DNA from: Puccinellia tenuiflora
Taxonomy: Eukaryota; Streptophyta; Magnoliopsida; Poales; Poaceae
Direction: 5' to 3'
Length of the DNA stretch: 64,000 nucleotides
NCBI GenBank assembly: GCA_012064385.1
Contig: QRDG01000131.1
Location: forward strand, 1,535,702-1,599,701
Position numbers and translations under genes: made by a program. Under the pieces are notes generated by a model. That model saw nothing but the letters and a program-made list of their open reading frames with translations, was not told the origin of the DNA and ran no database searches. This document shows positions 33,961 through 46,876 of the stretch, piece after piece; the stretch's first letter is position 1, and each line of letters begins with the position of its first letter.

Positions 33961-35635
33961 AGCAGCGGCGCTGGTTGGGTTCCATCTGGACGGGACCTTC
34001 TTCATCAACTCCGGCGAGCTCCTCGGGCCGGGTTTCGTAGTTCGGCTCTCGGGACGGCTTCATCAACCTCTTCATCATCGATGCCGGTGCGGCGTTTTCG
34101 CCATCTCTTGTGGGGCCCGGGGTCTTGACATCGACATGGCCTCCGCGCGCTCACTACTTCTTTGTCACCGGTGCCGTACCTGTGCCCGGGGACTGCGGCA
34201 TCCATGCCGTCTCTCCCGCTCAGCCCGGTGGTTCTACATCGACGTTGTCACCGTTGTCCTGCCCCGTGTCGACTGCGTCCGTGCGTATCTGGTGCGCACT
34301 GCATGCGTGCACGCCTGCGAGCAGCTCTCGGTTGAGGAAGGAAAGAGCAAGCCGAGTCAGAGGTATGTCGGCCACCTAAGGATGTGGTGTCGTTGCCGAA
34401 TCAGGTAGAGAAGTAAGAAGCTATAAAGAAAAGCTTGTGTCGGCATTGAGACACAGGCTGAGTTAATGAATAGAAGAAAAGAAGAAAGATGGATCCCGTC
34501 TGATTAGAAAAAATTCAGCAGCATTATGTCGGTCGTTACATGCATGTCGGCTGAGTGTGCACGCCGAGTAAAAGAAGGACTCAGATTGAGTCATGTGCCG
34601 ATAAAAGACTGGCCGAGTAAGATGATTACTGGCTGAGTCTTGTGGTACCGACATAAATATCATGTCGGCTAGGTGCCAGTTAAAAAAAGGGGGGAGATGA
34701 TATGTATATGTCGGCTGGAAATGGGCCAGCTGAGATAGCTTGGCCGAGATAAAAACTGGCATATAACTGCCGAGATAAATTGCCGACATGAACAGTATGT
34801 CGGCCAAGAGAGAATCTGGCATACTGTTACCGATATTTCTCTACCAAATCTGGTGTATGTCGGCTCTGTTTGGTTGGCCGACTGGGCAAAACCCAGCTTT
34901 TCCCATGCAGGTCTCGCTCGTCTTCGACTCCATTTGGACGCACGGGCCTGGGCAAACCTGCGCTTCTCCGTTCAAGTCCGCATCAACAATGCAACGTAAG
35001 TAATTACCGTGTATGCTTTTGCAACAAGCATAAGAGGATAACCTCAAAAGTTACTCGGGGACTGCCCCTTCCTATCTTGCTTAGATGTTTTCCCGGGAAC
35101 GAGATGTATTGAACCGGGGACTGGCCGGCCAGTCAGTTTTATGTTTTCTCCTAGATAATAAAAGTAACTCGGGGACTCGGTTGAGAACGAGTCTGCATCT
35201 TCATGCATAATTTTGATGCTAGAGTTAATTTCGTCTGGCAATAGAGTTGCTGTTAAGGTTAAATACTCATTATGAATATGCCTGGACTAACACTGTGTGG
35301 TGGTATCGGTATTACCGAATGAGAATGCATCACCAAGATCATGGTTATATCGGTTATCTCGGATCGCCCAAAATATCACGGCATCCTATAATCTATCTCA
35401 AATCACTGTTTATGTCGGCTTGCCAAATATCATGACATCATCAGCTATCTCCAATCGCCGCTTATGTCGGCTTGCCAAATATCATGGCATCATCCGTTAT
35501 TTCATATCGCCAAGTATCATGGCATCGACAAGTACGTCGGATCACCACATATCTTGGTTCGCCATGTATGCCGGCAAGGCCGGTGAACTTCATGTCCAGG
35601 ATGCCAGCAAAAATCTGGTGGACCCCGCGTCCATA
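33961..35635 (+). other. Internal non-coding part of element E
   Basis: A 155-codon frame at 33941-34408 matches nothing I know and begins within the primer site. From about 34520 on, the words ATGTCGGC and CCGACAT recur every 50-100 bases. Two copies of a 51-bp unit ('tatgtcggcttgccaaat') stand at 35411 and 35462. Confidence 0.55.
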
Positions 35636-36475
35636 ATCCGACATAGCCCATGCAAGCAATATGTCGATGAGACATAGCCCATGTTGGCAACATGTCGATT
35701 CAGCCCATGCAGGCTTCACAGAAAATCCGACATAGCCCATGCTGGCAATATGTCGATGAGACATAGCCCATGTTGGCAACATGTCGATTCAGCCCATGCA
35801 GGCTTCACAAAAAATCCGACATAGCCCATGCAGGCAATATGTCGATGAGACATAGCCCATGTTGGCAACATGTCGATCCAGCCCATGCAGGCTTCACAGA
35901 AAATCCGACATAGCCCATGCAGGCAATATGTCGATGAGACATAGCCCATGTTGGCAACATGTCGATTCAGCCCATGCAGGCTTCACAGAAAATCCGACAT
36001 AGCCCATGCAGGCAATATGTCGATGAGACATAGCCCATGTTGGCAACATGTCGATTCAGCCCATGCAGGTTTCACAGAAAATCCGACATAGCCCATGCAG
36101 GCAATATGTCGATGAGACATAGCCCATGTTGGCAACATGTCGATTCAGCCCATGCAGGCTTCACAGAAAATCCGACATAGCCCATGCATGCAATATGTCG
36201 ATGAGACATAGACCATGTTGGCAACATGTCGATTCAGCCCATGCAGGCTTCACAGAAAATCCGACATAGCCCATGCAGGCAATATGTCGATGAGACATAG
36301 CCCATGTTGGCAACATGTCGATTCAGCCCATGCAGGCTTCACAGAAAATCCGACATAGCCCATGCAGGCAATATGTCGATGAGACATAGCCCATGTTGGC
36401 AACATGTCGATTCAGCCCATGCAGGCTTCACAGAAAATCCGACATAGGCCATGCAGGCAATACGTCGATGAGAAA
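35636..36475 (+). repeat. 89-bp tandem array (about 9.4 units) inside element E
   Basis: Units start at 35636, 35725, 35814, 35903, 35992, 36081, 36170, 36259, 36348 and 36437 (the last partial), exactly 89 bp apart. Each has two short perfect hairpins, TATGTC/GACATA (5-base loop) and CATGTT/AACATG (3-base loop), and the word CAGCCCATGCAGGC. Copies differ by only a few bases. A second, looser repeat ('gcccaagaaggctaaaaaccga') follows at 36477 and 36660. Confidence 0.92.
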
Positions 36476-36842
36476 ATGCCCAAGATGGCTAAAAACCGAC
36501 GTATGATGACGCCCATGCAGGCTATAAATGGGTACAACTCAAGCTGTCGATATAAGATTCTGTCATTTGACAAACGCCCATGAAGGTAATATGTCAAAGC
36601 AGTCCATGCAGGCAAGTTGTTGGTTCAGCTAAATGTTGTCGACATAACATTTTGGTAAATGCCCAAGAAGGCTAAAAACCGATATATGATAGTGCCCATG
36701 CAGACCGGATGGTAATCGGTTTGCGATATATGGATTGAGACGGCATAAGGTACGTCAATGATCAGTTAAGGTCTTGTTGTTGGGGAAACCTGTCGTGGCC
36801 CTTCATCTGAGGCTGCAGGACCGCGCCAGCTTTGGGGACTAA

Positions 36843-37709
36843 TGTCGGGGGGCGACCCCCGGATAGGGTCAAGGTAAGGAATTAAGTATAGTCCCAGAGT
36901 TGACCGGGTCAGTGTTGACCGACATAATGTGGACCGGCATGGTCGAGATATCCATGCTGGTATAAACCGACATATCAGGACCGACATACATAAGGTATGT
37001 CGGATTATCTTCACAGTTCCTCGTATGTGCAGGGGAGAGCAAACCGAGTCAAGACTATCTGGCATGGTTATGCCGGATAAGGAGGATGCGCCTTATTCCG
37101 GTTGAGGGTCAAGGCATGTGTCCCATCCCTTCAATCACGGAGCAGGGTATGGCGTCACACTGCAAGTACGATGTTATACGTCTCCACCTTACCGCTGACC
37201 AGGGCGGTACGGGGGAGCAGTGCACATGCATGGAGGAAGTGTCCTGTCCAGGACAGAGGAGACCGTGATGACCAAGGGCTGACGCCGTCCAGGCATGGCC
37301 ACAGTTGTTAGCATGTGGGTCCTACACTGTAACCTGGGCACCATTATATAAGGTGCCCGAGGCCCTCGTATGAAGCAGAGGCGGGGAGAGCTGGGACGAG
37401 ATAGAGAAAAGAGAGAGGAACCCCAGAGACAAGGAGAAGAGGAGCTTCTTCTGCTAGCCCGAGGTTTCCTTAGTTCTTGACATACAGCTCGAGGACCGAC
37501 TTTGTAACCCGGGTTGTGATCCATATACAGATAGACAAGCAGGAGTATGGGTTTACCTCCTCACGAGGGCCCTGAACCTGGGTAAGTCATGTGTGTGCTT
37601 GTGTATTCCGTGTGCGTAATTCTACGCACCATCCCTCCCCGGTTCCAACAGCGTCCATCGGCCCCAACTTAAGCCATCCTATGGTATCTGTCTGTTCACC
37701 ACGACGACA
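36843..37709 (+). repeat. 3' LTR of element E
   Basis: 867 bp, TGTCGGGGGGCGACCCCCGG...CACGACGACA. GCTTTGGGGACTAA just before it is the likely polypurine tract. Confidence 0.9.
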
Positions 37710-39829
37710 TCTCCTCTCTAGGAGATCTCAAGATGATTCACACTGTAAGGCTTCTCCTTTTCTTTGCTACAATTACGCATTCCCCTACTTCAGTAGCCCC
37801 CAAACACCCGCTCTGAGGTGACTTGTGACTAAGATAGGTGCTTTAGCCTCAACTGCTTGTAGTAAAACGAAACTTCATGCTGTAGCCCCCAAGCGCCGAG
37901 TTGTTTTTGGCTTACCACAACTCGGAGCTTTAAGACTTTTAAGACTTTAATCTACTTTAAAATTTTGATCCTTGAGTAGCCCCCAAGCGTCGGGTTGTTA
38001 GCCTGCGACAACTCGGAGCTAACTCTTGCACTCTTGAAAAAATAGAACTCCCTGTAGCTCCCTAGTGCCAAGTTGTTAATTTTGACTACTTGGAGCTTTA
38101 TTTTGAAACTGTCTCCAACTTGTTTTCTGCAGAACATTGTCTCTAAGATGCAAAGGGACATGCAAGATCTTAGGGAGGAGGCAGCTGTTTCTGCCAAATC
38201 TGACCAATCTGAAAAAGAACTCTCCCTCCAATTGGTGAAGGACCTGAAAGCTGTTTGCGCCGAGTTGGCTGAAGTGAAGGAGGAAGCTGCTAAGAACAAG
38301 AAGATAGTTGATAAAGCTATCAAGGACCGGAACTCTAGTTTAGAGCGCTGCCGCAAGGGTATCAGTGCAATGAAGGAATTCATCTTTGGTAAGTGTTATC
38401 CTCTTATATTGTGTCTGCTTGCTTGTTTTAGTCTTGAAGTACTATCCTATGATTTATTCTCAACCTCCTTTTGTCAGGTCCGACTTCTTCAAAGTTGAGC
38501 CTATCCCTTGGCCAGCAACTGAACGAGCTCCTAGACTATTGCCATGGACTCCAAGAAGGTGCTCGAGCTATTGTGAAGTACTTGCACCCCAAGCATCAAT
38601 GCCCTTTGAGGCCAGACCGTCTTGTGAAGGAGTTGTCCCGGGCTCCTGGCAATGTCCTGGCATGGAAGCAGTCGTCTCTGCGGCGGGCGGCGATCCGGGT
38701 CCTTGCTCTGGCCCGGAGTTATTATCCCAATGTGGTAGAGCCAGCGTTGCTGTCATTGGGAAAGCCGGTAGAACATGAAGACGGCTCCCCTTTCACCATG
38801 GAGGAGTTCAAGGCTGAAGAGGTGACTGTCCGCCCGTTCGCTTGTGACATAGCTGCCAAAATGCATCCGGACATCTTTGTCTGCAATTATGATGCAAACA
38901 ACAAGAGAACGGCTCCAGTTACTCCCATAGCCGTGGACTTTGGGCGTCCCTCCCAACAGAATGCTGGCGCGTCTACTTCTACTGGGCCTTCTCTATCAAC
39001 TCCTGCTGTTCCGACTCCTGCAAGAGTCCGTCCAGAAGATGATGGCAACTCCCAGCCTCAAGAAGATGTTGTTCTTCCGTCAGCTAGCAAGGCTCCTGCA
39101 CAAGGGGAAGATGCTCTCGCCGAGAAGGATCATCCATTGGATGAATTCTAAATTTATGATTGTAACTGTGCCGCTTATCCGGCTTCTTGGGTGTAAAACT
39201 ATGTTCTTTTGATTCCATGTATCTGGATGACTAGTTTTATGTGGTGAACATGTTAATGTCCTTTTCTTATACGAGTTGCTTTGGTTCTTATAACCCATCT
39301 GATCTTATGCTGATGAATAAGTAGGCCCCGCATGACTTTTGCTCATAGCTTTCTCTGACAAGTCCGCATCCTCCTAGGTCCTTTTAGGCTTCATAGGAGT
39401 TCAGAACAAGTCATGCATGTAGTCTTAGTCGAATTACGCGAGTTGCATCTAGCTTACCAGCTAACATCAGGAAAGAGTTGGCTTTTAAGCCGGGTCCAAG
39501 AGTCTAAAGCTTGAAGTTTTTTCTTAAAGACAAGCCCCCAAGAACCTCAAGATCAAAATGTACTAAAGCGCTCATGCTCAGTGTCTCGACAAAAGAAGTC
39601 ATATTCTGAAGGAGTCGGTTTTATTTCCTTTGATCATAATAATCATATTACAATGTTGCAGAGCTCTCTGGGCTCGTTGGTAATTTGCATATCCTGCTTA
39701 CAAGGACTAGCTATAATACGGACGTAGTTGTGATATGTTCCAGGGCCTCTTTGCCTCTGCATAGGGGTCCAGTGTATCAGCTGTGTCAGCTCATTTGCTT
39801 TCACTTGCCGGCTCCCGCACATCCACTAG

Positions 39830-42800
39830 TTAGTACGACCCATTGTGCAAGTTTTTGCTAATAACAAACGGTCCTTCCCATGGAGGAGATAACTTGTACA
39901 TCCCTTCCTTATTCTGGACTAGGCGAAGCACTAAGTCTCCCTCTTGGAAAGTCCGACTTCTAATTCTGCGCGCGTGATATCGCCGCAAGTCTTGCTGGTA
40001 AACTGCAGATCTCTCAAGGGCTAAATCACTTGCTTCTTCAAGTGCATCTACCGAGTCCTGGCGAGCGAGCTCGTTTTCTTTCTCGACGTAATTGGCAACT
40101 CGTGGCGAATCATGAAGTAAATCGCAGGGCAGGACTGCTTCTGCTCCATAGACCATGAAGAACGGCATGTAGCTAGTTGATCTATTAGGAGTCGTCCGTA
40201 TGCTCCAGAGTACTGCTGGCAACTCCTCAACCCAACACTCGACAGCTCATAATAGGGGAACTCTCAATCTGGGCTTAATCCCTCTGAGCAACTCCTGATT
40301 TGCACGTTCAGCTTGTCCATTTGACTGTGGATGTGCCACCGAGGCTAGATCAAGTCGGATGTTGTTTTCTCCGCAGAATTTGGCCATCTCTCCAACTGAC
40401 AGATTAGTTCCACTGTCTGTGATAATGCTATGTGGATATCCAAATCGTGTAGCTATCTTTTTGATGAACCTAACCGCTGAAGCTGCATCGACTTGGCTCA
40501 CGGGTTCAACTTCCACCCACTTGGTGAACTTGTCAACTGCTACCAGCAAATGAGTCTTGTGGCAAGGCGACTTTAAAAAAGGACCTACCATGTCCAGTCC
40601 CCAAACTACAAACGGCCAAGTTATAGGTATGGTTCTTAGCTCCTGGGCTGGCACATGATCTTGTCTGGCATACCTCTGGCAACCATCACAAACTCGAACT
40701 ATTCTTTCTGCATCCAAGTGTGCTGTTAACCAGAAGAAACCGTGCCTGAAAGCTTTTGACACCAAGGACCTTGTTGATGCATGATGGCCACAGTCCCCTG
40801 CATGAATCTCTTGAAAAAATTGTCTGCCTTCTTCTGGAGATACGCATCATTGATAGACTCCTATGGTGCTTCTCCTGAACAACTCTCCATTGATTACTGT
40901 ATAGGACTTGCATCGTCTGACGAGTTGTCTTTTATTGACTTCATCTTCTGGAAGTTCACCACGTAGGAGATACACAAAATACGGCTCCGTCCAAGCCGGA
41001 GTTGCACGAGTTGCTGCGACGAACGCTGACTGTGGGTCCGGAAAAGCAAGCTCCTCCTCAGAAGGCAACTTTACCGATGGATGGCGAAGCTCGTCTAGGA
41101 AGACATTTTGTGGTAATCTCTCTCTTCTAAATCCCATCCTTGATAATGCATCTGCCGCCTCGTTTTTGCGACGATCAATGTGTTCCACTTGGTAGCCGGA
41201 AAAGAACCCGGCAACCTGGTCGACTGGTCTTCTGTAAGCCGCCATGTGTTTCATCCTTTGAATCCCAAGTCCCTGATACTTGCTGGGCGACGAGATCTGA
41301 GTCTCCAAAGCATCTGATGTGCTTGATATGCATCTCCTTGGCCATGCGGAGTCCATGTAGCAGAGCGTCATACTCTGCCATGTTGTTGGTGCAGTCAAAG
41401 TGCAACTGAAGAACATAGGCCAACTTGTCTCCTTTGGGTGAAGTCAGAACGACGCCGGCTCCTGATACTTCGAGTTGTCTGGATCCGTCGAAGTGCATTT
41501 TCCAATACTTGGATCAGGGCGTGTTTGATGAAGATGCGAAATCGGTCCAATCATTGACAAAATCCGCCAAAGCTTGTGACTTGATAGCTGTGCGCGGTTC
41601 ATATGTGATGTGGTAAGGTCCCAGCTCAATTGCCCACTTGGCGACTCGTCCCGTTGCATCTCTGTTGCGGATGATATCTGCTAGCGGTTCTAAACTCACC
41701 ACCTTAATAGGGTGCTCTTGAAAATAGTGCTCGAGCTTGCGACTTGCTAAAAAGACCCCATAGACCAACTTCTGCCACTGTGCGTACCTTTGCTTGGACT
41801 CGGTGAGCACCTCACTGATGTAGTAGACAGGACGCTGTACTGGATACTCCTTTCCTTCCTCCTTGCGTTCCACAACCACCACTGCACTGACAACTCTCTC
41901 GTTGGCAGCTACATACAACAACATGGGCTCCTTATCTGTAGGAGCTGCAAGGACTGGCACTGTTGACAAAGTTTTCTTCAACTCCTCAAAAGCATCGTCA
42001 GCTTCTTTGTCCCATAAGAACTTGTCTGACTTCTTCAGGAGTCGGTAGAGAGGACCTGCCTTCTCTCCGAGTCGTGATATGAATCTGCTCAAAGCTGCGA
42101 CACAGCCCGTAAGTTTCTGTACATCCTTTAAGCAAGTCGGCTTTTGTAGGTTATGAATAGCCTTAATTTTCTTCGGGTTTTCCTCAATCTCTCTTTCTGA
42201 AACGATGAAGCCGAGTAGCTTGCCTGTTGGAACTCCAAATACACACTTGCCTGGATTCAACTTCATCTTGTACTTGCGCAAATTATTGAATGTCTCTGTC
42301 AGGTCGGCGATCAGGGAGTCGGCTTTCTGTGATTTGAAAACCACATCGTCCACATACGCGTGAATGTTCCTTCCAATCTACTCCCGAAAACAATTCTGAA
42401 TGCACCTCTGATATGTTGCTCCTGCGTTTTTGAGTCCAAAAGGCATTGTTTTGTAACAAAAAGCTCCAAAGGGTGTTATGAAGGAGGTTTTCAGCTCATC
42501 CTCCTCTTTGAGTCTAATCTAATGGTAGTCGGAATAAGCATCCAAGAAACAAAGCAAGTCGGAACCTGCTGCGGAGTCAATAATCTGGTCGATGCGCGGT
42601 AAGGCAAAGGGATCCTTTGGACATGCTTTGCTCAACCCGGTGAAGTCAATGCACATACCCAACTCCCCTGTCTTTTTTGGCACTAAGACTGGGTTTGCCA
42701 CCCACTCTGGATGGAATACCTCTTTGATGAAGTCGGCCGCAAGGAGTCGGGCCACTTATTCTCTTATAGCTTTTCTTCCGTCATCATGAAACTTGCGAAG

Positions 42801-45800
42801 TCCCTGATTTACAGGTCTTGCGTTAGGGTTAACATGCAAGCTGTGCTCGGCGAGTTCTCTCGGTACACCTGGCATGTCAGATGGCTTCCATGCAAATACG
42901 TCCCAATTCTCACGGATGAACTCGACGAGTGCGCTTTCCTATTTATCAGAAAGGTGTGCCCCGACGGTGAACTGCTTTGAGGAGTCACCGGGGACGAAAT
43001 CAACTTGTTTTGTATCCTGAGCCGACTTGAATTTTATCTTCTCCTCTGTTGCTGGCTTCTTGAGTACTGTGTTGTCCTCCGGGTCTACATGTGCTTTATA
43101 GAACTTGAGCTCCTCTTGGGCACAAGCCGTCTCTGCCATAGCTAGATCTCCCTGCTCGCACACAAGTGCCATCTGCTTACTACCATTGACTGTGATGACT
43201 CCGTTCGGTCCCGGCATCTTCAACTTCAGATATATGTAACACGGCCTTGCCATGAACTTGAAATATGCAGGACGCCCAAAAAGAGCATGGTATGGACTAT
43301 GGAGATCCACCACCTCAAAAGGCAAAATTTCTGATCGAAAATTCTCAAAGGTGCCGAAAGCGACTTCCAAATAAACCTTACCAATGGGCTTTGCCGACTT
43401 CCCAGGTACTATCCCATGGAAAACTGTCTCTGTGGGTATAAGCTGCCTGTCCTGCAACTTCATCCGCTTGAATGTATCATAGTATAATATATTGATGCTC
43501 CTACCGCCGTCCATGAGTACCTTGTTAAGCATGTATCCTCCGACTTGTGGTGCCACCACCAAGGCTAGCTGCCCCGGGTCATCGATTCTTGGCGGGTGAT
43601 CTGCCCGACTCCAGGTGGTTGGTTGCTCTGACCGCCTTAGCCATTGTGGTACTGCCGGCTCCACGGCATTGACCGTGCGAACTTTCAACTTCCATGCTCT
43701 CTTGGAGGTATTGGTGGTGAAAACATGATAACTACCTTGACTCGGTTGATGCGGCCGAGTTGCTACGTAGTACTATCCCTGGCTATCCTGAAGTTGCTTA
43801 GGGTTCTGCTGAAAGCCTTCGTGACTTCCTTGCTGGTGTCCTCCACCATTGCTGGATCCTGGGTTGTTTCCGGCTCCTCCACCATTGTTGCCAGATCCTC
43901 CATTGTTACCTCTATATCCATCGTTTCTACCTCCATTGTTGTCGTGGTTTGCCGGGTTATTTCTCCATTGCTGTAGATCGACACATTGCTCTAGGGTATG
44001 TCCGCACCTGCCGTTCTTGGCATGGCGAGGACACGAACTCTGCAGGACTTCTTGAGGAGTCGGCCTGCGCGCCTGGTACCCTTGAGAGTTGTTGTCTCTG
44101 CGTCTGCTCCCAGAGTTGGTGCTTGCTACTAATTCAGAGTTGTCATATGACCACTTAGTCCCTCCATGATTTTGATTCTGGTTTTGATTCTGGCCACTAC
44201 CACCTTGGCCCTTTCCAACTTCTTCTTGATCCTTAGTTTTATCTGTGGCGGCGTGCTTGTTAGCTCCCGCCATAATCTCTCCAATGGAAATAGGTATGCC
44301 TTGATTCAGACTTTCCTTCATACGCCCTAGCTTCCAACTTAATGGATTAAAGGTGCAGTTCCTCTCCATAGCCATCAACACAGAGATTGGTGGGAGTCCT
44401 TATGAAGAGTTGATGATCTCCGAGACTCGTTTCATCCAGTGCCTTGCAGATTCTCCTTTCTTCTGGATACATCTTTCCAAGTCCTCAATGGTGCTCAATT
44501 TCTTGCAAGTTCCCTGGAAGTTTTGAATAAAAGTGGCCTTCAGCTACTCCCACGAATTGATTGACTTAGGGGGTAAATTTCTCATCCAAACCTGAGCTGC
44601 TCCATCCATCATGAGATACATGAATTTTGCACACAAATTCCCAGTTGCATTGCGAATACTCATTGCCATCTCGTAACTGCTTAAACAGGAAGTGGGATCC
44701 ATATTGGACTCGTAATTGCCAACCTTGCGAGGCTCTTTGAAGCTGCTGGGAAAGGACTCGGCTCTGATGGCTTCTGACAAACACTCGGGACCCGTCAAGG
44801 AAGGTGAACTTCCAGGCGAGTTTACCTCTATGATTGCACGAGTCGGCTGGATTACTGCCGCTGTTGCTGGCCCTCCGGCCCCTCCAGCTTCTGGGGCTCT
44901 GGCCGCGGCAGCTCTCCTGTTTCGTGCCTCATCAACTCTTCTTTGAGCTTCTGAAGTAGTCGGCACATTCGGTTGATTCCTTGCCAGTTCGCGGCGTCTT
45001 GCGCTCGTCGACCCGGCCGGATAAGACTCGTCCCGCCGACTCCTTGTTCGGGAGTTATATGGAGTTGAATGAAGTCTGCTGGCATCTGTCAAGTTGGGGT
45101 AATGAGCTTGCCGAGCCAATGTTGTCTTTAACATATCTATGGCGAGTCGTGCCTCCTGACCCGTTGAATTTTCCATAAGCGGGATTCTGTCCAATACCAT
45201 AGTTGCTGCGTGTACGTTGTCCATTGGATTTGAATAGTGTCCTGTAGGTGTATGGAACCTTTGCGGTGGGGGGGGGGGGGTGGTCCATTGGCTCCAGCTC
45301 CTGTTCCATTGAACCTCCGACTCCTCCTCCAGGTGGTGGGGTGGTCCATTGGCTCCAGCTCCTGTTCCGACTCCTCCGTTTCCTCCTGGCGGTGGTGGTG
45401 GCGGTGGTGGTGCTGCTCCTGCTCCAGGTGCTGATCCTCCAGCTCCTGCAGCTGGACCTGTTGGTGTTTGAAACAAGTTGGTTGGATTTATGTGAACTCC
45501 TTCATGCAGCCGACTCCGAGTCCTACGATGCTGAATTGACGTGAGCTCCTGCTGGCGATTGCGTACCGCTACTGCTTCAGCTTGTACACGTTCATGTTCT
45601 GCCTGTATGCGAGCTTGTTCAACTTGTATGCGAGTTTGTTCTGCTGGTACAAGAGCTTGGTCCGCTGCCAACTTCCGATTTGCCTCTGCGACATCTGCCA
45701 AATGCTTCTCTATTGCTTCACGACCGCGATCAACTACTCTGCACGAGCCGCCGCATTATCCGCCGTGATCTCCTTTGTCAACAAGTTGGGGTCAAACTGA

Positions 45801-46297
45801 CTCCCTCCACCACGTTCTGCGCCATTGTCTGGTCCGGACATATACACTCCAACTTGACGTGGACGTGTTGGCGACTGCACGTACTCCTCCTCGATTCCAT
45901 ATCCGAGTCGATCTTCAAATAGTGGTAGGATTGACTATGAATCTGTATCGTAGTCTGGCTCTGAATCCGGCTCTACCAGCATCTCCGGCTCCTTTTGCCC
46001 AGCGACTATGCCGACTTGTGATGTACCGACGGACTCCTCTCCATCGGACTCAATGATAGCTGTGGTCTCTGAAACAGAATCCAACTCATTAACACGATTA
46101 CCTGTAACATTGACCATGCCAATGAACACGTTGATCTTGCCGAAGATGAACTGGTAGCCTTCCTCAACTTCATCCATCTCCGGGCTCCAGCCGTAGTCGT
46201 CGATCTCGGTCTCGCCATACTGGTTGGTGTAGACCCTGTCGATGGCGAGCTTCTCCATACCTCGGCGAGCTTTTCCCATGATCTCGACTCCTTTCAT
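39830..46297 (-). pseudogene. Gag-pol polyprotein of element D, many stops
   Basis: Starts at ATG 46297 just after the primer site. In order: gag with Pro/Gly-rich linker (about 45450-45250) and retrotransposon gag core (about 44680-44400); zinc-knuckle-like and Asn/Gly-rich stretch (44250-43780); protease with KVLMDGGRSINIL (about 43520); reverse transcriptase with CFLDAYSDYH and AYVDD (about 42590 and 42350); RNase H (about 41990-41720); a second archaeal-type RNase H with DGS, EYDALL and GDSDL (41490-41290); integrase with an H-H-C-C finger (about 40800-40680), GLDMVGPF, ITDSGTNL and QSNGQAERANQ (Asp, Asp, Glu). In-frame stops lie at 45935, 44544, 43773, 42939, 42519, 41514, 40847 and 40247, so it cannot make a full protein. 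The stop at 39830 may be close to the native end. The domain set fits Tat gypsy elements. Confidence 0.88.
45268..45369. repeat. G13 run and a tandem duplication in the gag linker
   Basis: Thirteen G at 45268-45280 (coding Pro on the minus strand). The word 'ggtccattggctccagct' then occurs at about 45282 and again at about 45344, a 62-bp tandem duplication. Confidence 0.8.
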
Positions 46298-46301
46298 CAC
46301 G

Positions 46302-46322
46302 GGCCCCACGGTGGGCGCCAAC
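46302..46322 (-). promoter_or_regulatory. Primer binding site of element D
   Basis: The minus strand reads TTGGCGCCCACCGTGGGGCC directly after the LTR end. Confidence 0.75.
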
Positions 46323-46876
46323 TGTCGTGGGGTTGTCACGGTAAGTACTTCCTCTGGGAAGCTAAGTTGTGGGGCCATTGTGACAGAAGTACACGGGAGC
46401 TGGTAAATCTCGACGAGGGACAAGAAGCTTACCCAGGTTTAGCCCCTCTCGAAGGAGGTAAAGACCTACGTCCTGCTTCTTCTTTATTGCTGAGAGTTCA
46501 TATCGATTGGAAGGTTCTGACTTCTCCAACTTGAGAGTCGGCGACTACGGGGTTTGTCTGACTTGAGAGCTCTCTGATCTAAGGTCTAGGGCCCTCCTTG
46601 TAAAGGCAGCTGGGTCCCTAGACTTACAACTTGTACCGAGTTACACATGAACACGGAGTCCTACTCTAGGTCTTCACCTTCCAAGTTGGTACTCCGGGTT
46701 GTTTTGGGACTCCAGTCTTTGCCGTGTCCTTTCCCTTCTGCTAACTCATAATGGGCTGGCCGGCTTGTTCCTTGTCCAGCCCATGTTGCACGAAGTGTAA
46801 CCCGGCTTGGGCCTCCTTGGTCTTGGCGGGTCCACTCTCCGGCTTCATGGGCCTACCCGGAAAGTATCCCCCATCA
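46323..46876 (-). repeat. Right (5') LTR of element D
   Basis: 554 bp, with the full TGTCGTGGGG...CCCCCATCA ends. On the minus strand it is the 5' LTR, next to the primer site. Confidence 0.88.

Larger units (their letters stand above)
33073..37709 (+). mobile_element. LTR retrotransposon E (non-autonomous), nested in D
   Basis: TCTCC at 33068-33072 and 37710-37714 is a perfect duplication. The LTRs are 33073-33939 and 36843-37709, both 867 bp and nearly identical. The plus orientation follows from the primer site at 33941. The internal 2.9 kb has no gag or pol, only leader-like sequence and tandem repeats. The very similar LTRs and intact duplication make it one of the youngest layers. Confidence 0.9.
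30907..39151 (+). pseudogene. Antisense multi-exon gene of element D (PF04195-like, coiled coil), split by element E
   Basis: Likely exons: 30907-31904, 31992-32270, 32334-32524, 32623-33072 continuing at 37715-37744 after element E, 38133-38388 and 38478-39151. All have GT/AG borders. The first exon starts MAPKCSKVGSKAK and has LLDFYKLRIHDLARN and NFVTLCEDYLQIKPDLDLW, the pattern of the putative gypsy type transposon domain. Middle exons are Ser/Pro/Glu-rich. The exon at 38133 is a coiled coil (MQRDMQDLREEAA, AELAEVKEEAAKNKK). The last exon has ALARSYYPNVVEPALLSLG and ends at TAA 39149-39151. Exon 1 has TAG at 31234 and further breaks near 31400-31700, and a frameshift lies near 32780. It meets gag-pol tail to tail at about 39.2-39.8 kb. 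Function unknown. Confidence 0.7.
29904..46876 (-). mobile_element. LTR retrotransposon D: Tat-lineage gypsy with gag-pol and antisense gene
   Basis: The LTRs are 29904-30301 and 46323-46876 (TGTCGTGGGG...CCATCA). The flanks AATGA (29899-29903) and AATGC (46877-46881) form a 5-bp duplication with one mismatch. A primer site sits beside the right LTR, so the element is minus. Gag-pol runs from 46297 down to about 39830 with many stops. A second, archaeal-type RNase H after the usual one, and an extra antisense gene between integrase and 3' LTR, are marks of the Tat lineage. Element E is nested in the antisense gene. Confidence 0.9.

Noticed and set aside
33941..34408. 155-codon frame after the primer site of element E
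   Set aside because: It is Cys/Arg-rich with no gag signature. It is kept only as part of the non-coding internal region.
35636..36475. Regular repeats that could suggest a CRISPR array
   Set aside because: The units are continuous 89-bp copies without unique spacers, in a plant LTR element. It is a minisatellite.
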